A stretch of 64,000 bases of DNA, taken from contig NW_019211458.1 of assembly GCF_002443255.2 (NCBI RefSeq), forward strand, positions 9,391,364 through 9,455,363. Direction: 5' to 3'. This DNA comes from Varroa destructor (lineage: Eukaryota > Arthropoda > Arachnida > Mesostigmata > Varroidae). Below the pieces are notes generated by a model. The model had not been told where the DNA came from and did no database searches. It was given only the letters and a program-made list of their open reading frames with translations. This document shows positions 13,001-28,000 of this stretch, in pieces. The stretch's first letter is position 1. Every line of letters starts with the position of its first letter. The position numbers were made by a program, and so were the translations under genes.

Positions 13001-16000
13001 CATCGAAATCTGTAGTGGCCTTTTCGCGCATCTTCCATACGTGGCACATGATTCTAGAACATGGAACAGATTTCGGTGTTGATTCGAGGGGGAGGTAGAT
13101 GGGACCAGCGGGGGAATTATCAGAGTGCGTCTGTTATCACCTCTAACTGTATGGCCGCAGTCTGGAAGGTCCGGAATAGGGATCTGGTTGGGGAGCTACA
13201 AAGGATAAGGCCGTATTTGATTATTGAAATGGTCGATAAGGCAACCGATAGACGAGTCTGACCAATAATGAAGAAGTTATTGCTGGGAATGATTTTGCCG
13301 TCTCTGCGCGGCAGCGTTTCCCCAATGACCACTCCCTCTTTCCCCCCTGCGCTCCCTGGTAGTGTTGAATAGGGTGTCTACCCTGAGCTGCCATGGAGCA
13401 CTCTGATGAGGATAGTAAGTTTCAATGTTTATGGGGTGTGCTGCGTCGCATAAAATCGGTGTATACCAGCGGCTTGCTGTATTGCTTCTGTCAGTTCCAA
13501 CACGGCTACCAGATAGACTTAGATAGCTCGCTAGCTTCGTCCGTCTGCACAGATCTCGTAGATTACATTGGGCCGCGTCGATCTTCGTCATTTGGATCAT
13601 CACGCCTAATAAACGCCAGGCATTCCGGAGTTTCCTTCCTTTCGCTATCTAGCTTGCCCTCCAGCCTCGAAGACAGCCAGATAGAGTAAGATTGGAGAGA
13701 CATCGATTGTCACTGAAGAGGAATTAATATTTCTAGCCCGAGCAACGGAGCCTAATTGTGGTAGTGATGGTACTTGAAACCAAAAGAAGATCAGGGTAAA
13801 AGAAGCGAACAAATAGACCGAATTTTTTTTGTTTGCCCCCATAGAAGCTCTCAGCATTTAGACATATACCTACGCCGGCTACGGCATAAGGACAAGGGCA
13901 ATTCCGAATGGAATACTATGAGCAGTCTCCTATCTGAAAAGTCGATGCGTGTGCTTTTCCTTCCCTATAAAAGGTTCGAGTTTTTTTTGTCCGAAACAGA
14001 TCTGAAGAGCTGAATAGCTTGTTACTGTTCAGTGAGCGTGCTCTTTAAAAAGCTTCGATTTAGAATAAAGTTAGCATGAGTGACAAATATTTGTCGACCA
14101 AATATGGTTCTGGCCAAATGAAGAATTCATACAAAGAAAAATGCGCATATACCATTTTTACAGAGTAATTACTGTTTCATGATTTATTTAATAAGCTCTT
14201 CTCTATATTGTTGTATGCTTCAGCTAGCGGACGACTTATCAATGGGGCTGGCACATTCTATGAAAGTTTTGTCTCTCAGCTTCATCTTAGTAAATGAATA
14301 AGCTCACTGACGCCGTTATCAAAACAATACACGGGGCACCAATAACAGTTAACTCAATTTGCTTCAGACTGAACTTGACATATAACAGAAAGATTTTTCT
14401 TTCCAAAAAGTTTTATAAAGGAACAGGTCGTCAAGGCTTAATCTAAGAGCTGGCTCTAGCACTACTGTTTACTTCTATGTAATACAGTCAACGTAACAAT
14501 TCAACCTTGATTCTACTGATCTTCTACCTTGATTCTGATATTTACTTCATTTATAGCTATGTTGCTAAGAACCTTAAGCGGTAACACGGGCTTCTATTCT
14601 ATCGATCTCGAGTACTGTTGTCTGAGTCCTTCTAGATTTTTAATTTGCACTTATGTTTAAAGCACGCCTAAGCCAAAAATAAAGATTAGGATGCAGTTAC
14701 CTTAATGCGAAAGCCCTATAAGAAAGACCGAGTCATCACTATGGTTTTCCTGAGGATTCTTTATTATAGTGCGGTGATGTAGATGTGATAAATAATAGCT
14801 TCAGATAAGTTCTAACAAATATATGTAAACACTACTTGTTACCAAATGACTTTTATATGGGAGTTCTTGTTTTTTTTTGTAGCGTTAAATCTTATAATTT
14901 CTTGACGACTCTTATAGAGATTAATTAAAGACACTGTGAGCTATGGGGAATGAAGCAGTTGCAGAACACCGCCTAGAAATGGGAATTTTCGGAGCTGTAA
15001 GGCAAGGGACTATAATAAAAATGGAACAGTACGTAGGTGTTTTTTATGCGAAACAATAATTCGTTAACTCCCGGTATCTCAAATAAAATGTTAATACAGT
15101 CATGCTACATATTTTTTCTAAGTTGAATATTTGCTGTTTGTATAATAATGACACAGTGGACGAAGTTAATATCCTCCAGTTCCATGCTATCCTGTGGTTA
15201 TACCATATGCATGCGTAATTCTAACGTACTTGTTTCTGCCTCATCCCTTTTTTTCTTATCCTCGTATGTTCTTGTTCACGATGCTTACGGTCTCGGATAT
15301 TGCCGCTGTTCGGTCTGATGTTATCCTTATTATTTTGCCATCGTCGTCGACCTTGTACTCGTCACGAGGCGTTGCGTACGCATCGTTGTGTTCGTGCATT
15401 ATTGCCCGATTCATCTGTCGGCATGAGCGCTTCTACTCGTTTCTGCGTTGTGGGTAAACACTGAACGAACGATCAACAACGCGGTGGCGAACAGGCAAGC
15501 GCGATGCACACTGGAAATAGCGGTGGCGGCGGCGGAAGCGGTGGCGGTTCGAAGTGCGCCACCGGTGGAGGCGTAAGCGGCGGCCCTCCTTCAGTTAACG
15601 GAGGCGGCGGCAGCAGCGGAGCCGGGGGTGGTGGTAGTGGGGGCGGCGGTGGTGGAGGCAGCAGCAGCACAGGAAAACTTCGTCGCTCTGCCAGCGCTGC
15701 CAACGCTTCAAAGATACAACAGCGCGGCCGGCCCAGCATCGAAATCTACAGGCCGCCCGGTGAGAAACTTTTTTATACTCAATTTTCATTACGACTACTA
15801 TTACGTTCCTAATTTTATGTCTAATACTTACGAATAATACTAATAACAATGATATTATCAGCAATGACAGACGCAGCTCATTTAGTGCAAGCTCTCGTGT
15901 TTACGCTTGATACTTTTTTAGAAGGTTCAGTTGACGCCCAGCGTCGTCAGGACAGAACTCCCTATTCCATAGATCTAATAGGTAAACAAATATATCAACA

Positions 16001-19000
16001 TGCAGTTTATTACAAACTTTGACAAGCGACCCAGCGATCGACGCACACCGAGCCAAGAGGAAATAATACGTAGATAGAGACGTGTCTCGCAACGGCTGAT
16101 GACGTAGTGTTCTCATATTAGAACAACCGAGCAGAGAGATCGAATATATTAATAGCGATCGACTAATTAGAAAATTCAAAAGCATTATAACTCATGGGTA
16201 TTTCGATAGTTGTAATGATTAAATGTAAGCCAAACATTATTGTTGGGAAAGGTCACCCTGCTACAGATTAATGGCATACCATGTCACCGTTGTTTAGCAG
16301 TAAAAGAAACCTATTTACTGGTACAGTTGTAAATTCAAAAGCACTTGGGTTCACAAATTCCCAAAAGGACCATATGATAAAAATGGTCTTCGGGATGATA
16401 ATAACAAAATTTCTAGGGGCTCTTGGCAACGAGACGCGTCGTACAATGTGAGCAGGACTAATCTACAATTGTTTTCTCCTATATTATCAAATTTCAGGAT
16501 TTTTATGTTGGAATTAGGCGATAGGGTTCCGTTCAGGCCACCTATGCATAACATGACGGCTTGATCGAAGCTTGCCTTCTTAAAAATTGCATTACCATTT
16601 GACCTTCACATGCACAATCTGTGCAACTATGAATAATTCTCTACGAAGACATCTAAAATGCATTCTGGCCATTTTGTCACTCGTTCAGGTCGAACCTAAC
16701 AAAAGTGATTGATTCAAAAGGATCCGGAGAGTCATTAAAAGTTGAAAAAAACCGAGAAGACAAGTCGAAAAACGTTAAGTATGAAGGTCCTATTATTGTT
16801 TATATTCGCAGCTGGCCTCTTGAGAGAAATGCTTTCTTCACAGAGATCTTCTATTCTCTGTTCGCTGCCACAATACGAGTTATATTAGCGAAGCCATACG
16901 AGATTTCCATCTAGTCGTAGTCGGCATTCCGGCTACTTTGCCCGGAGCCGCCTATTTCGACTGAATCCTATTATTTGTCCCTTAGAAAAACGGTGCCATT
17001 TGTTTTCTGCTAGTTATTAGCCTAATAATAATACGTCTAATATGAAAAGAGAGTAAGTTTAAACTAGATATGTAATATAATTGATATATATATATATATA
17101 TATATCAAATGATTTTCAAATATTCTTAGTGGCTGAACATTTGTTCTCTGTTACAAGAGGATGGTAGAAAATTATTTTTCAAGGGCTTTTGCAATTCAGT
17201 GCCCTTTGCAGTGCATGAATTACTATCTATAATTTTTCTTTCGTAGAGTATATTGGTGAATACGTTGAACGGAAGCACGATAGCTGGCGACTGGGACTAG
17301 ACCTACAATCAAATAATTTACAAACTCTCACTTTTTCTTCAAAGTAAAGTTTTTCGTATAGGTTATTTCGCATAGCTATATTGATGCGTTAATATATTTA
17401 GGTTGTTGATATACAATATCCAACTTACTAGCCATAGCCTAGCAGATATATTGGCGTAATGAGTATGTGACAAAAGGGTTACGTCAGGTACTGCTGACGA
17501 ACGCTACCATCTCGGAAAAGGGCTTCGCAAATGTAAACAGTGTTTGAGGTCTTTACTTTGACCTCTCCAGGGATGACCTTTGGTGACGTGCTAATTTGTA
17601 TCGGAGAGGTTAATCTCTTTGTGAAGGAAGAATTTATCTACATCGATAGATCCAATAACCTTCGTCGTTTTTGTTTTTGGCATTAACACGAAGGACATAC
17701 GCTTGCGAAAAGATCTCTCCCTGGCAACCATCGTGTTTTTATGAAGCAACCCTTGACGCAGATCGTACATTTGCGCGTAACGATTTTTCTATACAAGCTG
17801 ACGCGTCCTAAGTAGTTCCATGCGTCGGAGTTTGACCTATCGGCTGTCACGCTCGTCACACGGTGCATCTCCGTGTTGCCGCTCCGAAGCAAGTCGAGCT
17901 CTTTTGTAGCCTCATCGACTTAAACAATACGTAGACATAATAGATAATACACATTACATAACAGATTGAATACGTTTATTATCGAAGTAATCTCTCGCAT
18001 TGGAAAATAACTTGCATCACAATGCCCGCATGATAGACATACGACCTTTCTGTTAACTTCAAAATCGAATAACAATCTATGCATTTTTATCATTATGATG
18101 AAATAGAACCGAAGCGGTTACACCTTTCATTAATATTAGATTTCACCACTGATGTCTATCTAACTTAATTAAGGCAATACGGTATGATAATAGATCCACA
18201 CAAAATACGTGCCTCGGATAAATTTTCTCTAGCTGTTCATTGCAGGCTACAAATAAGCCTGAAATCATATGGGAGAGACATCATGGTGCTTGCGGTATTC
18301 GTCACTGATAGGATTGATCGTAACAGCCAGCGAGAATAGCTTCATACTTTAGCAGCAGCTTAAACAAGACGATAGATTCATTTCTTACAAAAATGTCTTT
18401 AGGGATAAATAGAAACGTTGTCACGTTGCAAAATCATAACGGGCTAAAGCTGACGAAAAGGGAACATTTGAAAATAACCGGGAGGTGTAATACCAAATCG
18501 TCCACGCTATCTATTGAATCGAAAAAGTATATGACGCTTTAAACCATATAAGTTTAAAACATACTCCAGTTTTTGTTTCGTATCTGTCAGCTGTTCTTCC
18601 TTTCACTGTTCCCACATTGAAGCCAGCGCTGTGGATCTTTTCAACAGCCGTTTACTGACGATTTACACTGCCGTGTATAATCGAAGGCTGTTTGAAAGAA
18701 TCGACGGTTTTCCACCGCCTTTTTTGGACGTAAAGATAATTGAAGTCACACAGTAAAATCTGTTCGGATCCTGTTTTCTCCGCCCAGGCCATGATTGAAG
18801 TATGGCGATGAGGTAGTGCACTGTTACCTAATAACCTTATTGTGCGCAAACGGCCGTACATTCGTGACCCTTCTCATGAACATGGGATACCTGGCAGCAC
18901 TAACTGTGTCCTTCTTACGCAGAGTATATTCATAACGATACTTTTAATATCTATTATATGTAAAAGCACTGGAACTTCGATTTAAAGCATGAGCTTATCC

Positions 19001-22000
19001 GACGCTGCCGCGTAATTCACGCTCTAGTCTACTTGATAATATTCTTTTGCTTAACATTTCTCTGAAGGGCGACACGTACCTCGTCTATGGCGACCGCATG
19101 CTTCAGGTAGTCCGTTTCTCGCTGATAATAGTTGCAACAAACGTTTCTATCGAACCCATATGCCTGAGACACAGCTAGGGATATAGAAGCCTATTCAGTA
19201 AACCAACACTAAACGTAGCGTATAAAGGGCCTGACATGGACATGGATAACTTGAAATCTTTCTATCGTTTGAATTGAAAAGGCCTTCTCAAATATCTGCG
19301 TTTTATATCTGTTGGATGAGAAGGACAACGTCGATCACACGGTAATACAATGTGCAGCTGGAAAAGAGGCGTTAAATAATGCGATTTTTGCAGAACTTGA
19401 ACTTCCCACAACCAAAGAGATTATCGTCATACTCCGCTCATCTACCAGGCATAGGAACGAGCTATGAGGCAAAACGACGAAAAAGCTAAAGTGAAGAACA
19501 ACTGCTAGACGAATTATATCGAAGTAATAGCTAAGATCGAAGTGTATCAACGCTGAAGTGCGCGCTGCCAACGAGTCCGGCGTGGGTCGAATGAAGTTGC
19601 CGGAGCCTACTGCAAATAAGTTTTTTAATGGCTGTGTAGAGTTTTACAGAGCAGCTACCTCTTGTGAGCGTAAGCCTCGAGCGAGGTCAGGACCGGCGAT
19701 TTCAACCCAGTTGTGAGTCTTGAAAAATTCGCTTCGGGTCTGCGAAAATTCGATGATTCGCGCGTCCACATTTTTAAGCACTAAGAAACACGTCGCCCTT
19801 GTTTAATAAAAATGTAGAAAATTGTAATAGAGAACCAGCGTAACGATAGTTCTCATAATTTTAGTTAAAAGACTGTCGGCTGATGAGTTTATACGAGTTA
19901 GACGATCAAAATATTGATCCCATGTAAACTATATCCCTATGATATAGTTGCTGTATTGTCTATTATGAAAATGTACCTAGCTTACCTATATCTATATTTT
20001 TCTGGGTCGACATTCGGTGTGGAATGTATGAAAACCTTTGACGCTGCAGCCCACAACCTTTATATGTGTTTGCTTGGCTACGTCTCATCCACTAGGAGCT
20101 ACCATCTGTGGACAAAAATCTTCATAAGTATATCTTGAGCAGATTCGAATAGGCGATTTGATACCGGAATCGCTATACCTTCAGCCACTAGAAACAGATG
20201 GAAGCTAAATCAGTTGCTGCATTTCTCTGAAGCATGTTACAAGCCAATAGGGGAACAAGCTGTCCGTTTTGTCTTCACCACTATCTCAGCAAAAGGGAAA
20301 AAAAATTAGTATCGTTAATTTAGTTAGCTTTCTCTGCTATTCGGGAAAACCGTTCATCTTTCAATATTTGTTTCCGTTGAGTGCAGAGCTCCGGATCCTA
20401 ACCGATTATTTCGTAGCCCATTGTCTGCCCGTATGCTGTACACGGTGTTTCTTCGGTGAACTGCTGTATTACATGATGTATATCTTGGAATGTTTTATCA
20501 TTTCCTTCGACCTCGATATTGTAGTAATTATGATCACCGAACAGAAGCTTTCGAGCTTGACATCAAGTGAAGTCTTAAACAATGCTGGTGGTGGTAGAAG
20601 AAAAAATAAACAGTTTCCTAGTTACTTATCATCGGCAATGCGACAAAGTGTTTGTTGATAGGTCTCTCACTGAGCCAAATAGTCCAAACAGTTTCCATGA
20701 GTGCAATCAGTAATACAGGGTCTTCATTATATAATAAGCCGCAGGTGGTTGAGTTTAAATATAAGGATTCGAACGAATCATAACGGCTAACAATTCATTG
20801 ATTAACTATTGTTTATCCTTAATGTGTGATTTTTGTGACACCGTCATCCTATTGGTGTACTTGGTGATGGCGGTATGATGATTGAATTCAATTGCGTCAC
20901 AGGCGTTCGGCTAGACGCGTCGAATATCAGCAAGATTCTTCCGCAGGCAGCCGCGGCCACTTTAACCCAATCGTACGTGGATGCCGTTACTGCGTATCTC
21001 GCTGACCAAGGTACTAACTATTTTTAACCTTTAATAAATACACTAATAAATCTACTAGTCACTTGTTTTCTTTTTCGGCCAATTAGATTTTTCAGTAGCA
21101 GAAAAAATTCTATACTATATCCGATGAATTACGTTACTAAGTGCCACTTTTATTCACTGCTTAATAGTAATTATTATTATTGTAGTATATATTTGACGAA
21201 TTTATAAAATTATAAAAAAAAAAGACGAAACGATTTTATCTAGAGGAACTAGGTAGGATATATCGATGCTTCGCTGTATATAAAACCTCAGAGATTCATA
21301 TTGAGCTACCTGAATAAGTAGGTCACACTGACCTAAGTAGCCGCGTTCCTAATAGCCCTAATAATAAGACAGTCCTAATTTTTGCGAAACATTTGCTTCT
21401 TCTAATGTTACTTTTAAGCAGCATTCCGCAAGTGTCCTTCAATAGCCTACCATTTCTTACGAACCCGCAGAAAGCATGGATACTTGGAAAGCAGACATAA
21501 ATCTGCAATTATAGGTTACGTAAACTGGTGGCCTCATTTGCCCATTGGCTTTAACTTTCCCGTAGAATAGCGACACCCAGTGTTTAGGACGACGGCTCGT
21601 GTCTTTTTTTTTTGCCATTACAGCTAAGGAACAAAAGCATGCACATACCTTATATGCCTGGAACTGAATACTACAGATAGATGCAACGGTGTTGTAGTTA
21701 GTAATAATAAAAACCTAGGTTTCAGCAGATGCCATTACCATTGCTACTCCGCTGAGATCATTCAAGTGATTCTTGTTTGTTTTGTCATATTCTTCTTCTT
21801 TTTCTTTTGCCATCCAAAATGCATGACCGAGTGCACAGCCACGCACGCACGCACGCACGCACGCATGCACGCACACAGACTTCCTAGAAATCTTATTCGA
21901 AAAGTAAAATTTTATTACTACAATTGTTGGAAGGTTTACTTTCAAACTACTTAGCTAGTCCTAGCGTGAAGGATTTAACCCATCTATCATAGCATGCTGA

Positions 22001-25000
22001 TTTTAATATCTTTAATCCAAAATAATTGATTGTCCCAGAAATATCGGGTGGCAACGAAAGCTTCGCAGGATCAGGCCACTGGTCAATTTTGACCTTGCCG
22101 GCAGCTTCGGAGTTAAATGGCGATGGCTAGGTGCCTTCGCCGCTACCCTACGCGTTCATAGAATGATCACCTTTTTCAGTGAACATTGCACAATGTGTTT
22201 TGATTGCAGCCCGGTTCAGTAACATCATCTTGCTTAGTATCTTCTTTTATAACTCTTTCGTTTCCTCTCATGGTGCTTAAATCTATTTATTTATCTATTT
22301 ATTTATTTAACACGGAGCTGGCCCAATTTAGTTTTAACATGCTGCAAGCGTTCAGTTAGTTTATTTTCTAAAATGCGAGCAGGAAAACCATTCAATTTGT
22401 GCGTAATTTAGTTCAAGCTTTGCGCCACCTTTTACAGTTTACCTACTACGGTCTGCTTGTATGCCTATATATATGTATCTAAATTCGAGCAGGCCCAAGG
22501 AATCTCTCTCAGGACTATCAGGCCACTATGGATGCCCAGCTGGTGGTGCATAGGATAGCCACATGTCAGTAACTGCGTTACCGATTGAGCAGGTTATTGT
22601 GGAGCTCATCCTTTTCGAAAGCGCGCCAATTTGCTTCCAACGGTCCGCAATGATTATTGGAAACATCAATAGCTGTGTCTGATTCATACGTTCTTATATA
22701 ATATTGTCAAATTTGTACGGCTGTTCCAAGCGTACCAAGCCCAATAAAATGTGCCTCACAGCAAAAACTGTGTAGCTGTCTTTCGCTGCGCAAAAATGTC
22801 ACGAAACGACCCCAAAAACAAGAGAGATTGTGGCAGTGGCAATTGCATACGCTTAATGCATTCTGACCAACAGTCACGCCTGAGAATTCAAGCACAAAGC
22901 AGGTATTCGGTCACCGTTCACAGTGGTACATCTAGAAAGTAAAAAATGTCATTTGCAATGGAGAACGTGTTGTTATGTGCTCTTATTCTGGATAAGTAGT
23001 GGTTTAGCTGTTGTGTATAAGGGCTTAACGAGTCCTGCTATTGGCGTCTGCTTCTTCATGTAGTCGTACCGCTCTTTTGAAATTTGTTCAGTACGCGAGC
23101 GCGATCTGAGTTTACTTCTGCGTAGTTACTGACCTATGAGGGACTGCTGAGGTTAGATTCTGACGCTATTTTTGTCAAAAGTGCGTTTCCCTAGGTGGGG
23201 TTGCATATTGCGGAGTTGACAACCCGTCCGTTCTATCTATTTTCGTGCGTTTTATATTGCTCCCTTTTTCCATTGTACAAGGATTCATGCCTATTCTATC
23301 TGTCCGTACTTTTTTACATGAGAACTTACTTTCCTATCCCGTTATAATTCCAATGACCTCTACGTAAGAATCTCAAATGGTCTAACTTATGTGTTCGCAA
23401 GAAGATACCCTAACACGAGACACGTTTAGAATGATTTTTGAACCAAATAAGCGTTCCGCACCTCAGCTATACGAAGGGCTTCTCCAATTTGAAGTGAGAC
23501 ACAGCAGGCCATTAATTATGGCCAGAGTGGTGTGTATGTTTGCTTACAAGGGCACGTTTGGTCAGCGGCCCCTTTAAACCTATCGATCCGCTTTTGGAAG
23601 AGACACGCAGAAAGTGGTGGCACTATAGGACGACAGGGATGCATGCGGGAATCGGATGTGAAGGGTTATGACGCAAAAGAAAAATTGCTCAATTCAATAT
23701 CGCGTGAAAAGGAAAAGAGGCTGGCTGACTAGAGGAGATCTCTGGCGAAGCGTATACTCTGACTAGTGGTGGAACATAACCAGTCAGAGTGTCAGTTTTT
23801 TCGGGCGTGACATGGTACACGCAGACAAAACAATGCCCCAACTTAGCTCTACTTCCCAGCAAAGCATCAGCCCATAGGCTGTAGTTATTCCCCTGACGCC
23901 AAAGTGCTCAGCAGAAAACGAAAATACTACAGCCTGGACAGTTCTCCACTCAATGCTTCTTTACTTTTTTTGGCTGTTTGTAATCGTTGAGATGCTACGA
24001 TTACTAGAAAGCAACAGTTTGCTCTTGCCCGACGAGGCAAGGCAAATGACAGGTTCCGTTCCTGGCCGCGCCTGTAGCTCGACCTTGGGTGTAACCTTAA
24101 GCGTTTGAGCCTAATATTCATGATTGCATACTTCATCGTCTCTATGTTATTTCAAGACTTACTGTTTAAATAAGTCTGGTGCAAGCCGCTCCGAACAGAC
24201 GGAGTTTTTTTTTTTGTATATTTATTTAGTTAAATTTGTTTGCAGCATGATAATGCATGTACTTTTCATGAGTACCTCAAAAAGGCATAAGATATCTAGC
24301 CAACACAGAAATCAAGGTGCATAAGTTGTTTCAGTGTTTCGAGCAACAGCTAGAGGCTCTGACTTTCTGCTTCGTAGGGAAAAAATCTACAAGGCTGCAT
24401 CCGTTCGTGCAGTTACTTGGAGACACAACGTCTTAATCAATATCGTTTGTTAAAGTTTTTTTGCTATTTGCTGTTCTAGCAAACAAAAATTGTCCCCGGG
24501 CACTGGACTCATCTACAGGATTTGTGTTCACCTATCCACCATCAGTCGTAAACACACCTGTCGTTATCATATTTTCAGAATAGGTAAAATGTTTCCATAT
24601 CAAAAAATACACACATGGATAGAATAACCGAAATTATTATATATCATATTCGAAAGTAAGTACTTAGTTGTTGTTGCGGCTCTTATTCTTACAAAGCAAG
24701 CGTAAGTTCAGCTTCTGTAGTAAAGGTGAGATTGAGCAAAGGCATTGACCACTCATGGGCTTTTTTAGTGCAATCTCACTTCTTCGAAGGTAACGACAGC
24801 CAATTGTATCGCCGATACCGACTTATTTTTTGCTAGCAGTATAGCATCTGATTATACTTACAACCGCCTCGGACTCATCCAGCGGTAGTAGTCATCATCG
24901 TCAGCTTTTTGGCGGCTTACGTGCATGTATGTCGGCGGTTCGTGCTGTCTATGTCTGGCGTTCTTCTTCCTCCCCTTTAGAAATCAACCTGTCAGACAAC

Positions 25001-28000
25001 TATGTCCGTTCATTGTCGACCAAAGGTTAAAATATATCGAAAATTTATCCTATGACGATTGATAGTACTGTGAAAGTCTGGGATTTTGTTGTTGTGGATC
25101 GTAGTATGATCCAAAACGAAAGTGATAATGAAATTATCATTCGTTTTTACGCTGTTTGGGTAAACATCTAAAGCCATTTCGTACCCTGAAACTGGACAAT
25201 AGTTCCAATATAAGTGTGAACAGAGTCTGAAGCCAGCGATCTTAAAGGATAACTTCCTTGTAGCATATACAGACGACGTACAACTAACTGTTTGAAATGT
25301 GTTCATTTCTAATATATGGTTAGTAAAGATAACGTGACAGAGTGCGCCATGTGGTGCATAAGGATGCAACACCACATATGCTCTTGATATACACTCCAAG
25401 CGGCCAATAATAGCAAGAATGATAGTGATAAATATTAGATGTGGAATAAGATTTCCCACATACTAAGGGTCTTAAGAAAGTCTGATTACTCATGAGGCCC
25501 TTTTATCATCGAAAATAGATTAATGATCAGGCTCAGCACGACATCCGCAGGTGGTAGGTTTCAGGCGGAAGTTACTTATGATACTTTTATGTAGAGTTAG
25601 TTCTAGCGTACATGGTAAAAAAGTTCATACGACTTCATACGTCCGAGTAAAGTATTATAAACGAACTTGAGCTCCATCTCTGAGGCACGCGGCTTGTGGT
25701 AGTTGGACCTTACCCTCAACACGCATACTTACAGACGGCATAATGTGTAATTGCTCCTTAGGTTTCTTTCGTTAACTCAAGCTTGCCTTTTTTTTTTACG
25801 AAGCATTCGATCTAGACCATATCGAACGTCGCTGTTTGTTGGCATTTATGGGCGAGCTAGCTTAATTATTCGCTTCTCATATTAGCAGCGGTACTAGTAA
25901 CAGCAAACACAGTAGAACGTAATTGAACGGGAAACGATATAGAGTCCGCTTGCATTATTACAAGTCTGCCGCTTTGTCGTGTAGTTCTATTCTAAGCCCG
26001 TTTTAACTGCACTCTTGGGACCTGTACCGTCTCCGTTAGTTATCCAAGCCTGTAACGGCCACGTTCATAGCTATGAGGGGGGCTTAGCAGCAGCAATTCA
26101 GTTCCACTATTCTCAAATACAACCTATCAGAACACGATCTCTGACTGAAGTTGCTCGCTTGCAAAGACTGACAACGCTCTGCGTTCGAGGGTCTTTATCC
26201 GCCACCTTTTACTAAATAACGCTCTCATAATGCTGAATGAAACTTTCCATCCCATTAGGTTTGCCAAAATTGTTTGCTTAAAAAAGAAGTAACACTTGTA
26301 CGGTTTTATTGTACGACCATTATCAATCAAGTATTGTTTTTTGTGTCTACTCGAGCGCTCTATATGAACCTTCATTTGCCCTTTTTCTAAAATCTGTTTT
26401 GTCTTCAAACAAAACAGTATGATTATTAATTGAGTTCGTTAGCTGATTGAAACTAACATTGAGAAACTCTGAAACATGAGCTAATGGTCTACCAAAATAA
26501 CGAGACAGTGACCGTTAGTATTTTTCCGATACTTACATGGCTTGAGTGGAGTTTTGTGGGTGCTTCCTTACCCAAGCAGAGAAATTTCAATGGATCTTCT
26601 CTAATAGCTACTTTTAGAGGATCATACACAATAACTGTATTCCGAGCTGATATGGCTTCAATCTATTCTCTTTTAATTTTCATCTGTATACATATGCCCA
26701 TTTTGGGACATCTGCTGCTAGTCTTACTACTATTCGCTCAGTATGCCATGTCAAACTCGAGCGTACCCGTGTTACCCAGCGAGAGAGTCACTGAACATAC
26801 TGAAGTGTCGAATCTTTTATGATGTGGTTTTCGACTGTAGAAGACCTTATCGAATTTAAATTGCGACCACCACAAAAGTGATCCCCATCTTATCTGTTTC
26901 CTCACGGATCATTGTATACCTTCCGTTTGTTGGCAAACATTAGTCAACGTTATTACTTATGTGACCGCGTTCAACACTACATGAAGCACCAGCAGGAGGA
27001 AGAAAACCAGTGCACGTGCTGCAAGCCGTACTGGTATATTTGGTATTCCTGCCTCTGACGAAGTCTGCGAGCAAGAGAAGGGAAAATGCTAGCTGAGTCT
27101 CTTCAAGCGAATTCTAATCGAAATTTTGTCTTCATTTTAGTGTATCCCAACGCTCCGAATAAAGACAGGCACCGTGAGTTGTGCATAGCGTTAGTGAGCA
27201 GAAGCAAATGTAAAAAAGGGCAAGCCCAACAAGAGAACTAGGAAAATACGATGGATAGTTGTTTCTACTGGCGGCCATAACTCGTATAAACAGAGCTTAT
27301 TTTTCTGGACGTTATAGCTGCTTTATGCAACAGTGTTATCAACACAACATTGGGCAGAGTCCGCATACAGCTTGTATCAGCTGACCTTATATTTGCAAAA
27401 CTATACAGGGGCCTTTGTGGTCGTATACAGATTGTAAGGCGTGAAGTGATTAACGTCAAAACATTGGAATATCCCGATTTACGTCGACAGCTCTTCAGTT
27501 ATCTCTTTCAAGGGCGCCTGTATAGGAAAGTGCGCGTATATCCTAGTAGCTTCACATGAGCTGCAATTAACGCAGCAGTTATTAAACGGTGTTTGCGTAA
27601 GAGGTAGTCGGGCAAGACTTAGCAAATGTATTTTTAAATACTTTAACTGACAAATCAACGGATATTGTATAGCCTTAGTTTTTTTAGAAGTTTACGATAA
27701 CTGCGAATATGTGATATAATTATCATTGTCTACCAGAGAGTACAGTACCAAACTCAGGTTAGGAGCTCCACGCGGCGCTAGAAGCCATAATTTATTCCAT
27801 CTAGGACACTGCGGTCGTACGTTGCTGCACGCAACTGCGAACGCTGCAAACGAGCTGCACATACTTACCCATTCCAGCTGTTCAGCTTTTTTTTTTAAAG
27901 GCACCTAACTTAAGCACTACAGAGCTAGTTTGCCCGTAACGGTCGTTCTAGGTAAAGTTGCATGCTTACATTCGTGTTTGTGTATGTTGGATAATGATTA

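Larger units (their letters stand above)
4067..15494 (+). other. Large intron 1 of the MIF4G gene
   Basis: About 11.4 kb, AT-rich, with no gene I can support. It holds a perfect 15-bp hairpin (5207-5249), a pair of 18-bp identical direct repeats (7273 and 8343), an AT microsatellite (10509-10532) and an ORF-rich GC patch at 13040-13690 whose frames are not recognisable. The 3' end lacks a pyrimidine tract, which leaves room for an alternative promoter just before exon 2. Confidence 0.6.

Noticed and set aside
13040..13690. GC-richer, ORF-dense patch in MIF4G intron 1
   Set aside because: Several frames on both strands look equally plausible; nothing recognisable and no donor or acceptor pairs that agree.
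15473..15739. Minus-strand proline-rich frame
   Set aside because: It is the complement of the glycine-rich MIF4G exon 2.
21840..21872. Considered as a CRISPR-like or regulatory array
   Set aside because: Simple tetranucleotide microsatellite without spacers.
22751..22942. Plus frame with spaced Cys (NCVAVFRCAKMSR) considered as a THAP-like finger
   Set aside because: The rest of the finger pattern is missing and no exon boundaries fit.
23873..24107. Plus frame with a hydrophobic stretch (LLYFFWLFVIVEML) and a GC-rich end
   Set aside because: Open in all three frames on both strands in its GC-rich part; no consistent exon boundaries.
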